NCBI GenBank assembly: GCA_029251005.1
Contig: JAQXEE010000141.1
Location: 1 to 47,782 of the forward strand
Reading direction: 5' to 3'
DNA length: 47,782 nucleotides
Source: Flavobacteriales bacterium
GTDB lineage: Bacteria; Bacteroidota; Bacteroidia; Flavobacteriales_C; GCA-002722245
Positions 35,569 through 45,241 of this stretch are shown here, piece by piece. Under the pieces are notes generated by a model that saw only the letters and a program-made list of their open reading frames with translations, had not been told where the DNA came from and did no database searches. The translations under genes and the position numbers were made by a program. Position 1 is the stretch's first letter. Each line of letters begins with the position of its first letter.

Positions 35569-36921
35569 ATGTTTAAAAAAATATTAATTGCCAACCGTGG
35601 TGAAATTGCTTTACGTATTATTCGTACTTGTAAAGAGATGGGAATTAAAACGGTTGCTGTATACTCTACAGCAGATAAAGATAGTTTACATGTAAGATTT
35701 GCAGATGAGGCAATCTGTATAGGACCACCTCCATCAAACGAATCCTATTTAGATATTCCAAGAATTATATCAGCAGCAGAAATTACTAATGCTGATGCAA
35801 TTCACCCGGGATATGGATTCCTTTCTGAAAATTCAAAATTCTCAGGAATTTGTGCAGAAAATGGTATTAAGTTTATCGGTGCTACTCCTGATCAAATTGA
35901 TGGAATGGGAAATAAAGCCCAAGCTAAAATTACAATGGAAAAAGCGGGTGTGCCTTGCGTGCCTGGTTCCAAAGGATTGATAAAGGATTTAGCTGATGCG
36001 AAGAAAACAGCAAAAAAAATTGGCTATCCAGTAATGGTCAAAGCTTCTGCAGGTGGTGGAGGTAAAGGGATGAGAATGATTCCTTCTGAAGATCAATTGG
36101 AAGAATTGTTAGATAGCGCTAAGCGTGAATCAGCTGCTTCTTTTGGAAATGATGACATGTATATGGAGAAGTTTATTGAAGAGCCTCGTCATGTTGAAAT
36201 TCAAATTATTGGTGATCAAACAGGAAACGCATGTCACCTGTCAGAAAGAGACTGTTCCGTTCAAAGACGTCACCAAAAATTAGTTGAAGAAGTACCATCT
36301 CCTTTTATGACAAAGAAGTTAAGAGAGAAAATGGGTGAAGCAGCAATTAAGGCTTCTAAGGCTGTTAAGTACGAAGGTGCTGGTACAGTAGAATTCTTAG
36401 TGGATAAGCACAGAAATTTCTTTTTTATGGAAATGAACACACGTATTCAAGTTGAGCACTGTGTTACTGAAGAAGTTGTTGGATTTGATTTAATTAGAGA
36501 GCAGATTAAAGTTGCTGCTGGGTTTAAAATATCAGGTAAGAACTATTTACCTCAATTGCATGCAATTGAATGTAGAATCAACGCTGAAGACCCTTTAAAT
36601 AACTTCAGACCATCGCCAGGGAAAATTGTAAACTTCCACGCTCCAGGTGGACATGGAATCAGATTAGATACGCACGTTTATTCAGGTTATTCAATTCCTC
36701 CTAACTACGATTCAATGATTGCAAAGTTAATTTCTGTTGCTCAAACAAGAGAAGAAGCTATCGCAAAAATGAAAAGAGCGTTAGATGAGTTTATAATTGA
36801 AGGGATTAAAACTACAATTCCTTTCCATTTAAAACTAATGGAAGACCCAACTTTTATTACAACAGGAGTAACAACTAAATTCTTAGAAGTTACTGAGTTT
36901 GATTATTCGGATATGAAGTAG
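35569..36921 (+). CDS. accC: Biotin carboxylase subunit of acetyl-CoA carboxylase
   Basis: This 450-aa enzyme carboxylates biotin on AccB with ATP and bicarbonate. I start at the ATG at 35569 ([19 protein letters not shown]), the conserved N-terminus; an upstream TTG extension looks spurious. The ATP-grasp loop is [14 protein letters not shown], and [20 protein letters not shown] and [17 protein letters not shown] carry catalytic residues. The C-terminal domain is complete. It ends the yceD to accC run, followed by a strong terminator 21 bases after the stop. Confidence 0.96.
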   Translation: MFKKILIANRGEIALRIIRTCKEMGIKTVAVYSTADKDSLHVRFADEAICIGPPPSNESYLDIPRIISAAEITNADAIHPGYGFLSENSKFSGICAENGIKFIGATPDQIDGMGNKAQAKITMEKAGVPCVPGSKGLIKDLADAKKTAKKIGYPVMVKASAGGGGKGMRMIPSEDQLEELLDSAKRESAASFGNDDMYMEKFIEEPRHVEIQIIGDQTGNACHLSERDCSVQRRHQKLVEEVPSPFMTKKLREKMGEAAIKASKAVKYEGAGTVEFLVDKHRNFFFMEMNTRIQVEHCVTEEVVGFDLIREQIKVAAGFKISGKNYLPQLHAIECRINAEDPLNNFRPSPGKIVNFHAPGGHGIRLDTHVYSGYSIPPNYDSMIAKLISVAQTREEAIAKMKRALDEFIIEGIKTTIPFHLKLMEDPTFITTGVTTKFLEVTEFDYSDMK

Positions 36922-36942
36922 TAATTAGAATACTATTATTTT

Positions 36943-36980
36943 AAAAGCGACCAATGAGAAACCATTCGTCGTTTTTTTTT
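36943..36980 (+). terminator. Rho-independent terminator after accC
   Basis: Stem AAAAGCGAC (36943-36951) / GTCGTTTTT (36968-36976, one G-T wobble), extended inward by AATG/CATT across a one-base mismatch, and followed by a run of nine T. Confidence 0.85.
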
Positions 36981-37392
36981 GTCTGAATTTTAGTGTTATA
37001 AAACGTATTAAAAGTAACATTGTCGGTTAGAATTATAGTTATAATAACAGAGTGTGTAAAATATTTCCAATATTCGAATGATGTCAATAATTACGATGAA
37101 ATCCAATTATTGGTTTTTTTTCAATCTGAAAAAACAGCTCGTAAAGTAGCATAATAACTGCCTGCTGAATTGCAGGCATAATTAAGGCAAAAGTTAATAA
37201 TCAGAATTCAATATCATATATTTGATCCATTAACAAAGAGTGAATTCTTTAAATAAAACATTAGGGAAAACCTTGCTCCATAAAATCGTAAAAACAAAAT
37301 TAACTTTCTTAATTTAATTAAAATGATTGAAACTTCTTGTGTTGGTATAAAAAGTGAAAATGTTATATAATTAAACTTGAAACTGTATATAA
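36981..37392. other. 412-bp intergenic stretch between accC and sprA
   Basis: This is the AT-rich convergent gap between the accC terminator and the stop of sprA. It holds no coding frame of note. The one clear structure is a perfect 7-bp hairpin TGCCTGC (37159-37165) / GCAGGCA (37172-37178), without a long T-tail, which could be a weak terminator for sprA or an mRNA 3' structure. A weaker CCAAT/ATTGG pair followed by T8 is near 37113-37130. Confidence 0.45.
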
Positions 37393-40300
37393 TTATAACG
37401 TAAATCGAATACTGATTCCACCTTTAGATGTTGAACTCGGAAATGAGCTTTCAATATAAGGATTATTGATAGTTTGGTCGTAGAAAGCTCTTGCTGTTAC
37501 TTTTTCACTTACTTTATAATCTCCTGATACTTTTATTGAAGTTACTAAACCTCCACTTAAAGTTTGACCTGATTCGTCTATTTGAAGTAAAGTTAGACTT
37601 GTACTTTTTAATGAAACATCTAACCTTAAATTTAAATCTGATTTTAATTTCCTCCCTTTAATTTCAACATTTGGAATGACCAAATCTTTAATGGTATAAC
37701 CACCTCCAACAACGAAGTCCCATGTATTGTTTTCTGTTACTGAGGACCCACCAATTGATAAACCTACAGTTCTTGCTTTTTTAACCTCTAGTTTTGCAAG
37801 AATCGAATTTTTAAATTTCATATCTACTTTTACTAGTGGACTAAAAGATTCAGTTATCGAAATTTTGAATTGCGTATAATCGATATTTGATTCAAAGTCT
37901 CCTAAATCAGTTAGTTGACCGGTTCCATCAAATGTTAAATCATTTCGAACACTATTCATACTTAACGTGCTTTTATAACTGTGAGATAAAGCTATAGATC
38001 TAAAATGCTTTTTAAAGAACGCTATGTTTTTAAGTCCATTATAGGTAAACCTCCAATCAGGAATTGGAATAGAGGGAAAAAAACCACTTGTAGAGCTTGG
38101 AGTACTAAGGTTAGGTAATTTGATGTTAGCAGCGTTTTTACCCTGATAGGCAGAAAGAAAAGAATAGAGGAGAACTTCTTCTTGTTTTTGGCTATAACCT
38201 TCAGGGAACGAAGTAGAAGAGTTTGTTAGGCCACTCCAATTAATATTTTGAGCAGCTAAGCGATCTGCAATTATTTTTCGGTTGTTTAACATTTGCTTGT
38301 AAGCGCCTGACCCTTTATGACGAGTGTTTTTAGTAAATGCAGTTCTAAAGGTGTTTGATGAGATGGAAAATTCTTGAACTTTCTGTCTTGAGTTTTCAGT
38401 ATATCCTTTTGTTGTTGAATTGTCTATTTGGTAAAAGAAATTATCATTTGTCGTTAAACTACGTGTTCCGGTAAGGTTTACTCTAAATTGTTTGAAAGGT
38501 TCTAAGGTAGCTCTAGTATTTAAAGTTTGTTTATTTGTTTTTGCGACCTGTTGTGAAATAAGGTGACTGTTTGTGTTAAACCAATTGTTTTTAATTCCTT
38601 TTTCCAAGATATCATCTTGAGATCCAAATGCGAATTTATAACCTGGTGCCATTTGACGATCAAGATCCATTCCCATGATTTGTGTTTCTCCCATAAATCC
38701 TGGAAGGAATGTACCGCTGTTTTCATTATAATTAATTGATGCGTTTCTAACCATCATTAAAGCTCTTATGGCTGATTCAAGCGCATCTTTGGATGTGATG
38801 GTTACTTTTTTAGTTTTGCTTGAATCAATAGTCGTTTTTTTCTTCCGTTTTCTATTTAATTTTTTAAGGTAATCGGATTTGTTATATAAACTAACAAAGT
38901 TTAATTGAGCGCTTATTTGTTTCGTGTTATTATTGGATACGCTATGCCCGATTGAATCTACAAAAGCAGGGTTAGTAGCTTGCCAGTCGAATTTCCCAGT
39001 GTATTTAGCATTCGAGGTAATCCAACTTGTTAATGGGAATTTATTAATTGGGATTCGATAATTAGCATTGAAATTTTGAGTGTATAAAGTATTACGACCT
39101 AATGTTTGAATGTTTTTCCAAATTGAATCTTTTTCAGTTTGCTCATCAATAGCTCCAAAAGGTTCATCAATAATAGCTTTATTACTAGCGTTATAGGATA
39201 GTTTTAAGGTTTTAGTTAAATCCCATTTCATAGTATAGTCTCTATTGAAATACCAGTTTTTATTATATGTAGGAATAATAAGAAGATCAGCGTTTGAAAC
39301 GTTTCTTATTTTACGTTCACTAAACATTCTTGACATGTTGGTTTTAATTCCAACTTGTTTTGGAACATATTGAAAGTTGAAATCACGATAAAGAGTAAGG
39401 TATTTCGATCGCTTTAACTTGGTCATTTTTTTACGATAATTAATTTTATCTTTTTTAAGATTAGATATCTGAGTTTGAATTAATCTAGTCGCTTTTGCAG
39501 AATTTTTAATTGAGCGTAAAGCTTTCAATGAATCCTGTAATTGTTTTGTTTCTGCAGTAATTTTAGCAAGATGTTTTTTCTCTATTGAAACAATAAATGG
39601 TGTTTTTTTAAATGGTTTAATTGATTTTGGGCGGTGCGTAAAGTTGTAATTTAGCCCACCGTTGTAATTTTTGATAAGATCGATTTCGGTATTTACATCC
39701 TGTTTTTTATTTTCGTTATAGGCAAATGTTGCGTCTAGATTAGAAACGTCGTAAAAGTGCTTTTTCTTTGATCCTTTTTTAATTTTTTTAACGTTGGAGA
39801 AGTTTAAACTTTTACTGGTTTGTTTTTCGGGAGTAACCTTGTTTAAGTAAGATTTATAATCCCCATTGTCTAAATTTTTTATTTGAATATCCGTATCTAA
39901 CGGATTATATTTCTGATCTTTTCTTATTTGATTGTAACTCATGTAAACGGGAAGAGAAATCCCATAATTTTCAGGAAAAAATTTACCTGCTTGAAAGTTA
40001 CCTGTAGCATCAATATTACGAACAGTTTCTCGTTGTCGTTCACTTACCTTCTGGTCAATAGCTCCCCAACCTGGTGTGCTGTATCCACCCGCTAAAGATA
40101 TGTTACCTAAATCAGCTAATTTCATATTAACACTAGCTGTTGATGCCCAACCACCTGTTTTGTCAAAACCAGAAAGCCTTAATTCATTTACCCAAACCTC
40201 TGCACACCTTGTTTCTCCTGATTCACTATTGTTTCTAACCCCAATCATCATAGAGGTAATATTAGCCATACTTGGAGAACCTTTAACGTAGGCTGTATTT

Positions 40301-43300
40301 TCACCGTCGGCAATTGAAAATCGATCAACGCTTGATGCCGATAGTTCATTTCTTTTTGCTTTTAATCCTGCAAACACAACTTCGTAATCAAAATCCATTC
40401 GATTGTCGGCGTCCCAAATAGCTTCTCGTTTTTGTTCATCACCAGATGGAAGAGTTATTGGATCTGTAAATGTTAACGGGATTTCATATTCATAATAATT
40501 CTCTGTGTAATCTGACCCCATTCTGATGAAGGCGGATATGTTCATGTCTTCCCTAGTTGTTGCTGAATTGTCCGCTTGTTCAGCATGAATATCCATTTGT
40601 ATTTTTTTGTATGATAATAAATCTAAACTTACAGTTTTATACATACCCCTTGCGTCTCCTCCGTCAAGATTACAAATTTGAATTTGCATTGCCTGCTCGT
40701 TTTCGTTCGCTTGAGATCCTAAGTTAAATTGTCTTTGTGTATTAGGGGGTAGCATGTAAGGGATAGGTTCTTTTTTAGAATCTTCTTCTAGGTTTACTGC
40801 TCCGACATTAAATATTGGAGTTGTCGCGGGAATGCTGCTCTCATCCGACAAATCATTTTCATATTTACGCCAATCACTCCTTATTAAGTCCAATGATCCA
40901 AACCTTAAAACAACAGGAGCCTTCCAGCCTTTTAACATTAATCTAATAAAACGAATAGATTGAAAACCTTCAATATTTCCTACTATATTTTTATCAGGAT
41001 CTTTTATTGGAATACGGAAGTTGTACCAGTTTACTTTTTTGTTTGAGCCTGAAACTGTCACAGGCACTTTTTGCACTAAATAATTACTTCCAATATCTTC
41101 TTGTTCAAGGTCATCAGGACGCATACTTAATTTGTATTCATAATAACTTTCACCTTCACTTAATGTATTATCCCTATTTAAATCCTCAATGTCGGGGAGT
41201 GTTGTTGCTGTGCTTACGTAATCCAATCCTGTGCTTTCTTGTGTTGGTGAATTACCATCTGTACCGTTGAAATTTTTGTATCGCTCAATAATGTTTGCTT
41301 CTCGAGCATCTAAATCAGTACTTCTAAAATATTCATAATTATCAGCCGCAGGATCAACTCCAATATCATCAGGCAGAGTTCCATCGAAATAATCAATGTA
41401 GCTGCTAAATAATTTAAATTCATCTCTGTCACCCATTCCGTCAAAACCAACATCCTGCTGTTCTCGAGCGCTAGCGTCGTTATCAAATGCATTTACAAGA
41501 TTAATTCGGTTAGAAACAAAACCCCAACTTGTTGTATCAACATCAACGTTTGGGTCATTTGGTGTAGGCAAACCGTTCTCAAATGCTTTTCTACCGTCTC
41601 TTAAAATATCTTCTGATATATTTCCAATCTGAACATACACATCACCCCCATCATTGGTTCCGTTAAAAGCATCTTTATCTGAAATTGAAGATGGGTCTTC
41701 AGAGAACGGATCCATCACCCAGAACTCTATGAACTCAATATTTTGACTTGCAAAATCAACGTAGTCGATTTTACGCATAATCCCACCCCAACGAGTTTCG
41801 GGACTAAATAATTCACCTGTTGTTTTATCAATCCCTTGAGAAATTCCAGGTGTACCAGAGGTGTCATAATTATAAGGGCCTCTTTCATTGGGGAAGAATG
41901 CCAAATCTAATGTTTGAAGTGTTGGTGGTTGACCTACTGCTAAACTTTTTTGAGGATAAATTTCGCTTTGAAGAACTACTCTTTGAAATAAGTTTTCTTG
42001 GATAGCATCATTCCCTGCTATATGGCTAGGCGTGTTTGCACCGTTGTCGTCACCAAAAATAGGATCAATATTATACCACGCAAACTTTGCTCTGTTAAAA
42101 CCATAAGTAATATCGTTAATTAAATCACCTTCTGGCCACTTGGTATTTCCTTGAGGAGTAGAAGCGAGTGTCCAAGCAACTCTATTTCGAATATCGATTC
42201 CAGTTTGACCAGCTTCAAAATCATCAATAAAGGAAACCGCTTCACCATCGTTTTCGATAGCATTTGGCGACCCTGGGATTAGCTGTGCAAACTCACCTTT
42301 TACTTCAATAGAAGACTTTGCTTTGGTGTTAATAAATGGAATTTTATCCACTAATTTAGTTAAGTATTCCGAATCGGTTTTGTAATCAGAATTCACACCC
42401 CACATTGTGTTTTTTATGGGTTCTTCACCTTGATTTACTTTTTGGGTAAGTGGACGCTCTGTTAAATTCATAATTGTAGCACCAACGTGAAAGTCTTTAT
42501 TGATTTCGTAATCTAAATGAGTTCCGAATAATGTTTTACTCATGATACTAAACATAGAGTTACTCTCAACATTAACCCTAATAGGTGTATTTGAATTTAA
42601 GATTGATTGATCCAATATAGTTACTTGTCCCATGTTATAATCCACTCTGAAATCAGTCCCTTCCGTTAATTTTCTTCCTCCTGCTGTAACTGTTACGGCT
42701 CCTTTTGGAATACTAAAAGAGTTAAGATTAATCACTGAGCTTTTGGATGAATATTGGGCATAAATTTGAAACCTATTATTGGTAGGGAATTCGTTTTTTG
42801 CCCTGAATTTACTGACGTGATATAATGAATCAAAAGCATATTGATCTGCTAGTGTGTTATCATTTATCTCCTCTCTTAGCTTTTTTCCGAAAGGCTCAAG
42901 AACAGGGAAATAAATTTTACCATTTTGGATTCGAATAGTTTGCCCGTCAATAATGTCATATTTACCATCTGGTTGTAAATTCTGCACTTGATCAAGTCGA
43001 TCTAAATCTAAAATTTCTAACCATCTTTTATTCTTTACATTGATGTTAGCTGTTGAGGCGTTGAAATAATTTATATCGTTATTGGTAGATGGATCACGAT
43101 AGCGAATATCAATTTCTAAAGTACTGGCATCAACACCATAAGTACCTAACGAATAAACGTTTTTCATCATTAAATCCCAAAGTGGAATGTTAACATTGTT
43201 TACTTGTGTAGACTTTAGTAATTTAAGGTATATTGATGATTGTACATCTGGAACTTCATCCGAAAATTCACCAACTTGAAAAACATCATTACTTCCTCGA

Positions 43301-44655
43301 ACTGTATATTGAAAGGCTAATGCTAAAACTTCGTCGTCTTCCATTTTTCTATTCAAAGAAATGTACCCTAATTGAGGGTGTATAAAATATTCAGCAGCAT
43401 TTAATTTTCGAGCATTTTCAATTTTATTAAAGTGTAATCCTGCTGAGTAGTTATAGTTACCATCTGTTCTAATTAATTCTCCTGATGCAGATGTGTACTG
43501 TCTTACATCGTCATTGTCAACAAGCCCTGAGTATAAATTATTACTCGAATTATCAGGGTAAACTTGACTTAAAGTGGGTGTTATAGTTGGGTCATAAGTA
43601 GTTCGTTCACCTAAATCCATAAATCCAATAACATTTCTAGCTCCAGTGTTTGCGCTAATTCCAACGTTGGTTACCCAAACTTCAACTTTTGTAATATTTA
43701 CAGCCGAGTTGATGATTGGTGGATTTGATAGGCCACTGTTGTAATTATCCGCAAAATATTGAGAAAGGAAAAAGTGTCGATTGTCTTCGTATTCATCTGC
43801 TTTAATAAATACTTCTTTTGTTTGAACTCCGCCGCTTAATTCGATTGTTTTCGATTCTGATTTTTGTTGAGATAAAACTGTAGCAACCTTTAGCTTACCA
43901 AATTGCAAATCTGTTTTAATTCCAAATAAACTCTGACTACCTTGTATAAGGGAGGAGTTAAGTGGCATGCTAACATTACCTAATTCAATATTTTTAATAA
44001 TTTGATCCTCTTTCCCACCAAATTGTAGTTTCATTTCGTTTTCAAAATCGAATGAGGCTTCCGTATTGTAATTTGTTCCTAATTCTAATTTATCTCCAAT
44101 TTTCCCAGTAACGTTTAATTGAATTTTTTCATCAAAATCAAAACTTGTTACTCTTTGGCTTTGAACCCTAATAATTGGATTTTCGGTTTTAGTAGAGGTA
44201 ACACCAAAAATTAATTCAGCAGATCCCTGAGGTTTTATTTCTATTTTATTACTTCCAAAAATAGATTCAAATGCGTCTCCAGGAATTCTAACATTATCTA
44301 AAATTCCGTTATCAGACGAACTACCAGAGTTTTCTTTTTTTTTTTGATTCCAGTACTCTTTTTCGGCTTGCTTGTTTTGATTTTCCCAGAAATCATCAAA
44401 ATCTTGATTATCTGAGGGGCGGTATTCATTGTCACCTATGGTTTCAACAATTTTGTATTGATTTGTAATAGGATCGTAAACAACTTTTGTCTCAACGTTA
44501 CTAGGATCTTTTAAATCGATAGAAGGTGCATTGTCATCCTTTCCTAAGTTAAAAGGAAGTTTCAACGAATCGGGAGCTTGAGCAAAACTTAGTAGATTGC
44601 AAAATACTATCGAAAGAGCGATGATATATTTATTAATGTTAAATTTTAAATTCAA
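37393..44655 (-). CDS. sprA: T9SS outer-membrane translocon protein SprA (SovA)
   Basis: This very large protein of 2420 aa has a signal peptide (MNLKFNINKYIIALSIVFCN... ending SFAQ). The size and the repeating beta-strand pattern across the whole length fit SprA, the 36-strand outer-membrane barrel of the type IX secretion system in gliding Bacteroidota. Characteristic segments include VFLIKADEYEDN-like regions, YFIHPQLGYISLNRKM, SVEVKGEFAQLIPGSPNAI-like runs (about 780) and a C-terminal strand ending GISIRFTL with a terminal aromatic-rich barrel strand. The stop of ruvA precedes it by one base, giving maeB-ruvA-sprA, an order seen in related genomes. It exports client proteins with T9SS C-terminal domains. 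Confidence 0.95.
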   Translation of the reverse strand: MNLKFNINKYIIALSIVFCNLLSFAQAPDSLKLPFNLGKDDNAPSIDLKDPSNVETKVVYDPITNQYKIVETIGDNEYRPSDNQDFDDFWENQNKQAEKEYWNQKKKENSGSSSDNGILDNVRIPGDAFESIFGSNKIEIKPQGSAELIFGVTSTKTENPIIRVQSQRVTSFDFDEKIQLNVTGKIGDKLELGTNYNTEASFDFENEMKLQFGGKEDQIIKNIELGNVSMPLNSSLIQGSQSLFGIKTDLQFGKLKVATVLSQQKSESKTIELSGGVQTKEVFIKADEYEDNRHFFLSQYFADNYNSGLSNPPIINSAVNITKVEVWVTNVGISANTGARNVIGFMDLGERTTYDPTITPTLSQVYPDNSSNNLYSGLVDNDDVRQYTSASGELIRTDGNYNYSAGLHFNKIENARKLNAAEYFIHPQLGYISLNRKMEDDEVLALAFQYTVRGSNDVFQVGEFSDEVPDVQSSIYLKLLKSTQVNNVNIPLWDLMMKNVYSLGTYGVDASTLEIDIRYRDPSTNNDINYFNASTANINVKNKRWLEILDLDRLDQVQNLQPDGKYDIIDGQTIRIQNGKIYFPVLEPFGKKLREEINDNTLADQYAFDSLYHVSKFRAKNEFPTNNRFQIYAQYSSKSSVINLNSFSIPKGAVTVTAGGRKLTEGTDFRVDYNMGQVTILDQSILNSNTPIRVNVESNSMFSIMSKTLFGTHLDYEINKDFHVGATIMNLTERPLTQKVNQGEEPIKNTMWGVNSDYKTDSEYLTKLVDKIPFINTKAKSSIEVKGEFAQLIPGSPNAIENDGEAVSFIDDFEAGQTGIDIRNRVAWTLASTPQGNTKWPEGDLINDITYGFNRAKFAWYNIDPIFGDDNGANTPSHIAGNDAIQENLFQRVVLQSEIYPQKSLAVGQPPTLQTLDLAFFPNERGPYNYDTSGTPGISQGIDKTTGELFSPETRWGGIMRKIDYVDFASQNIEFIEFWVMDPFSEDPSSISDKDAFNGTNDGGDVYVQIGNISEDILRDGRKAFENGLPTPNDPNVDVDTTSWGFVSNRINLVNAFDNDASAREQQDVGFDGMGDRDEFKLFSSYIDYFDGTLPDDIGVDPAADNYEYFRSTDLDAREANIIERYKNFNGTDGNSPTQESTGLDYVSTATTLPDIEDLNRDNTLSEGESYYEYKLSMRPDDLEQEDIGSNYLVQKVPVTVSGSNKKVNWYNFRIPIKDPDKNIVGNIEGFQSIRFIRLMLKGWKAPVVLRFGSLDLIRSDWRKYENDLSDESSIPATTPIFNVGAVNLEEDSKKEPIPYMLPPNTQRQFNLGSQANENEQAMQIQICNLDGGDARGMYKTVSLDLLSYKKIQMDIHAEQADNSATTREDMNISAFIRMGSDYTENYYEYEIPLTFTDPITLPSGDEQKREAIWDADNRMDFDYEVVFAGLKAKRNELSASSVDRFSIADGENTAYVKGSPSMANITSMMIGVRNNSESGETRCAEVWVNELRLSGFDKTGGWASTASVNMKLADLGNISLAGGYSTPGWGAIDQKVSERQRETVRNIDATGNFQAGKFFPENYGISLPVYMSYNQIRKDQKYNPLDTDIQIKNLDNGDYKSYLNKVTPEKQTSKSLNFSNVKKIKKGSKKKHFYDVSNLDATFAYNENKKQDVNTEIDLIKNYNGGLNYNFTHRPKSIKPFKKTPFIVSIEKKHLAKITAETKQLQDSLKALRSIKNSAKATRLIQTQISNLKKDKINYRKKMTKLKRSKYLTLYRDFNFQYVPKQVGIKTNMSRMFSERKIRNVSNADLLIIPTYNKNWYFNRDYTMKWDLTKTLKLSYNASNKAIIDEPFGAIDEQTEKDSIWKNIQTLGRNTLYTQNFNANYRIPINKFPLTSWITSNAKYTGKFDWQATNPAFVDSIGHSVSNNNTKQISAQLNFVSLYNKSDYLKKLNRKRKKKTTIDSSKTKKVTITSKDALESAIRALMMVRNASINYNENSGTFLPGFMGETQIMGMDLDRQMAPGYKFAFGSQDDILEKGIKNNWFNTNSHLISQQVAKTNKQTLNTRATLEPFKQFRVNLTGTRSLTTNDNFFYQIDNSTTKGYTENSRQKVQEFSISSNTFRTAFTKNTRHKGSGAYKQMLNNRKIIADRLAAQNINWSGLTNSSTSFPEGYSQKQEEVLLYSFLSAYQGKNAANIKLPNLSTPSSTSGFFPSIPIPDWRFTYNGLKNIAFFKKHFRSIALSHSYKSTLSMNSVRNDLTFDGTGQLTDLGDFESNIDYTQFKISITESFSPLVKVDMKFKNSILAKLEVKKARTVGLSIGGSSVTENNTWDFVVGGGYTIKDLVIPNVEIKGRKLKSDLNLRLDVSLKSTSLTLLQIDESGQTLSGGLVTSIKVSGDYKVSEKVTARAFYDQTINNPYIESSFPSSTSKGGISIRFTL

Positions 44656-44656
44656 G

Positions 44657-45241
44657 TTAAAGATTTTTCAATGCTTCTTTAATTAATCCTTCAACACCTA
44701 AGTCTGGTTGAGATTTTAAAACGTTATTTAATACTTTATCCACCGAGTTTTTGGTGAATCCTAATGCCAATAGTGCTGATAACGACTCATCTCTTGAGCT
44801 ATTGTTAGAAAATGTTAAAATATTTTGTTCAAGTCCTTCAATCTTACCTAATTTATCCTTTAAATCAACAATAATTCTTTGTGCAGATTTAGCTCCAATA
44901 CCTTTAATACTTTTTAAGGTGTCAACATCACCGGTGACAATCGCAGCAGTGATTTCATCGGAACTTAAGCTAGATAGCATAACTCTAGCAGTACTTGCTC
45001 CAACGCCGCTAACCGATATTAATTTCCGGAAGATTTCACGTTCACTTTTTTCTGCAAAACCGTACAATGTATGTGCATCTTCTTTAATGGACAAATGCGT
45101 GTAAAGCGTACAGTTTTCTTCGTTTGATATTTTGGAAAAAGTAACCAGTGAAATATTTAAAAAATATCCAACACCGCCGGCATCAATAACAGCATGAGTA
45201 GGTGATTTTTCAGTTAACCTCCCTTTAATATGATGAATCAT
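44657..45241 (-). CDS. ruvA: Holliday junction branch migration protein RuvA
   Basis: This 194-aa DNA-binding subunit of RuvAB has an OB-fold N-domain (MIHHIKGRLTEKSPTHAVID), two helix-hairpin-helix motifs (LISVSGVGASTARVMLSSL and LKSIKGIGAKSAQRIIVDL) and a small C-terminal domain III (about 150-194) that touches RuvB. It recognises four-way junctions and guides RuvB. Its ATG overlaps the maeB stop by one base (TAATG), and sprA starts right after its stop, so the three are likely in one transcript. No ruvB or ruvC is in the window. Confidence 0.96.
   Translation of the reverse strand: MIHHIKGRLTEKSPTHAVIDAGGVGYFLNISLVTFSKISNEENCTLYTHLSIKEDAHTLYGFAEKSEREIFRKLISVSGVGASTARVMLSSLSSDEITAAIVTGDVDTLKSIKGIGAKSAQRIIVDLKDKLGKIEGLEQNILTFSNNSSRDESLSALLALGFTKNSVDKVLNNVLKSQPDLGVEGLIKEALKNL

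Noticed and set aside
37159-37178. REP-like repeat element
   Set aside because: Only one 7-bp hairpin of this type was seen and no second copy was found in the window, so it is listed only as a hairpin.
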